Shown here: one piece after another, positions 62,995 through 64,000 of the stretch | Layout: every line of letters starts with the position of its first letter | Position numbering within the stretch: the first letter of the stretch is position 1 | From: Brachypterus glaber | Lineage: Eukaryota > Arthropoda > Insecta > Coleoptera > Kateretidae | Direction: 5' to 3' | Assembly (NCBI GenBank): GCA_958510825.1 | Contig: OY294046.1 | Span: forward strand, 49,457,794 to 49,521,793 | Length of the DNA: 64,000 bases | The notes under the pieces: model-generated | The model's database searches: none | What the model saw: the letters and a program-made list of their open reading frames with translations, nothing else | Told to the model about the DNA's origin: nothing | Made by a program: the position numbers and the translations under genes

Positions 62995-63977
62995 CGGGAG
63001 CCCACACCCAGTATAATTTTTTTAATTCCTCACCGTTGAGATTCTTTATGTCCAGTCGAACAACTGCTTACATAAGAAAATTTTCAGTAGCGGGGCGTTT
63101 TTTTTTTTGGGACCAATACTTAACTTTAGGACGTCCGACAACGGTATTGCCCTAAAATTTTTGTCGGACAAGGTTACCACTTGATTTTAAATATTTTTTT
63201 CCACTACTAGATTTAGAACATACCATTATTTATCATGTTTTCAGACTGAAAAATCAATTTTCTTTACATTTAGCAATAATAATTTTTTCTCTTCTAGTAG
63301 AAGTAAATTTTATAAACAATTAATATCTGCCACTTGATTTTCCTTGAACTGCAAAGATATGTCATTGCTTATAATTTTTAATGGACAAAATGCAAAAATA
63401 TTTTGCTATTGGATAAAAAATGAGCATAGCAACTATTATAAATGAATTAATTATAATAGAATGATGTTTTCACACATTTAAAAAAATACCAAAATTTGTT
63501 TTCAGAAATGGCGATTTCAAAGGCTACTTGTTTTTGCGCGGTTAATTAGATCCACCAAACATTTTAGTTTATTATTAATATAAAAATGTTAAATAATAAG
63601 AATAAATGAGCTATTAGTGAGAAGAGAAGACTATTATAGCCTCACACTCTTAAATCCCGAGCTGCGTAGCAGCGGGATTTAATACGCTCGGCCATAAAAA
63701 ATGTCTTCTCTACCTTGGTATATAATTACTATTATTAAACAATCCTGAAAAAATTAGCTGTGAGGTGCTAAGGTGCTAAAGTGCTAGGTACCTACCCCTC
63801 ACATGGTAAAGTTATGAAGTCATAAAATTTAGCAACAAAAGGGTTACTTCCAAAAAAAAAAACGCCCCGCTACCGAGAATTTTCTCATGTTATAAGTTGT
63901 TCAACTGGACATAAAGAACACATATACAAAGTCTCAACGGTGAGGTAATCACAAAAATTCTACTGGGCATGGGCCCG
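62995..63977. mobile_element. Element AA: 983-bp foldback at window end
   Basis: CGGGAGCCCACACCCAGTAT and ACTGGGCATGGGCCCG are the ends; CTCACCGTTGAGA, CTTTATGTCCAGT, GAACAACT and AGCGGGGCGTTTTTTTTTT at the left face their inverses at 63850-63945. The middle (63160-63820) is AT-rich; within it AAATCCCGAGCTGCGTAGCA plus GCGGGATTT (63652-63681) forms a perfect CpG-containing hairpin. Confidence 0.75.
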
Positions 63978-64000
63978 AGGACTGTTATTCACTCGCAAAA

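Noticed and set aside
62919..63155. 78-codon frame at the edge of element AA
   Set aside because: Most of it is the left arm of the foldback, which is inverted at 63850-63945; no domain.

Overview
The window looks like AT-rich, repeat-dense nuclear DNA of an insect. The evidence is spliceosomal exons with GT/AG borders, long introns, a tRNA-derived SINE, mariner-like, hAT-like and piggyBac-like non-autonomous elements, Helentron/DINE-like elements carrying GTCY microsatellites, and a Penelope-type GIY-YIG fragment. No bacterial, phage or organellar gene organisation is visible. No open reading frame exceeds about 106 codons. A species cannot be named from the sequence.

The only credible host gene is on the + strand. 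Three internal coding exons (13959-14321, 16894-16976, 19309-19420) join in frame into 186 residues of Ser/Arg/Lys-rich, low-complexity protein. A second coding start lies 29 kb downstream (48363-48506, with an in-frame stop just upstream of its ATG), followed by a 13-nt micro-exon (53592-53604). The third internal exon and the 48363 exon both end in phase 0, and the micro-exon starts in phase 0. Both can therefore splice to it, which suggests one gene with an upstream long-isoform promoter and a downstream alternative promoter. The Ser/Arg-rich sequence resembles, from memory only, the N-terminal extension of the insect AMPK gamma subunit (SNF4A-gamma type). The CBS domains that would prove this lie outside the window.

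The rest is intronic or flanking DNA built from nested repeats. 1-13.9 kb: several foldback elements, a hAT-like element inside an A-family element, and a Helentron-like C element holding two later insertions. 13.9-19.4 kb: the three exons, with foldback elements in both introns, two of them ending 30-45 bp from splice acceptors. 19.4-33 kb: Helentron-like H elements, a SINE inside a foldback, a decayed hAT transposase tail, a 150-bp MITE inside it, a GIY-YIG pseudogene, and a 1-kb palindrome. 33.9-37.0 kb: two copies of an unfamiliar ATAT-flanked element in opposite orientation, giving a roughly 3-kb inverted repeat around a CAATCAT minisatellite. 38-48 kb: more Helentron-like copies and nested foldbacks. 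48-54 kb: the alternative first exon, the micro-exon and a mariner-like MITE. 54-64 kb: a 3.2-kb composite flanked by inverted ends, a hAT-like MITE with a perfect 8-bp duplication, chimeric elements in which a shared core carries different ends, and a final 1-kb foldback.

The most interesting patterns are these: shared cores wearing different terminal repeats (A versus U; D versus the TTAA element); a short core reading roughly 'ataactt-aagaacg-...-gaaattt' recurring in families with unrelated ends; and the large inverted pair at 34-37 kb. All family assignments rest on reading the sequence by eye; no database search was run.
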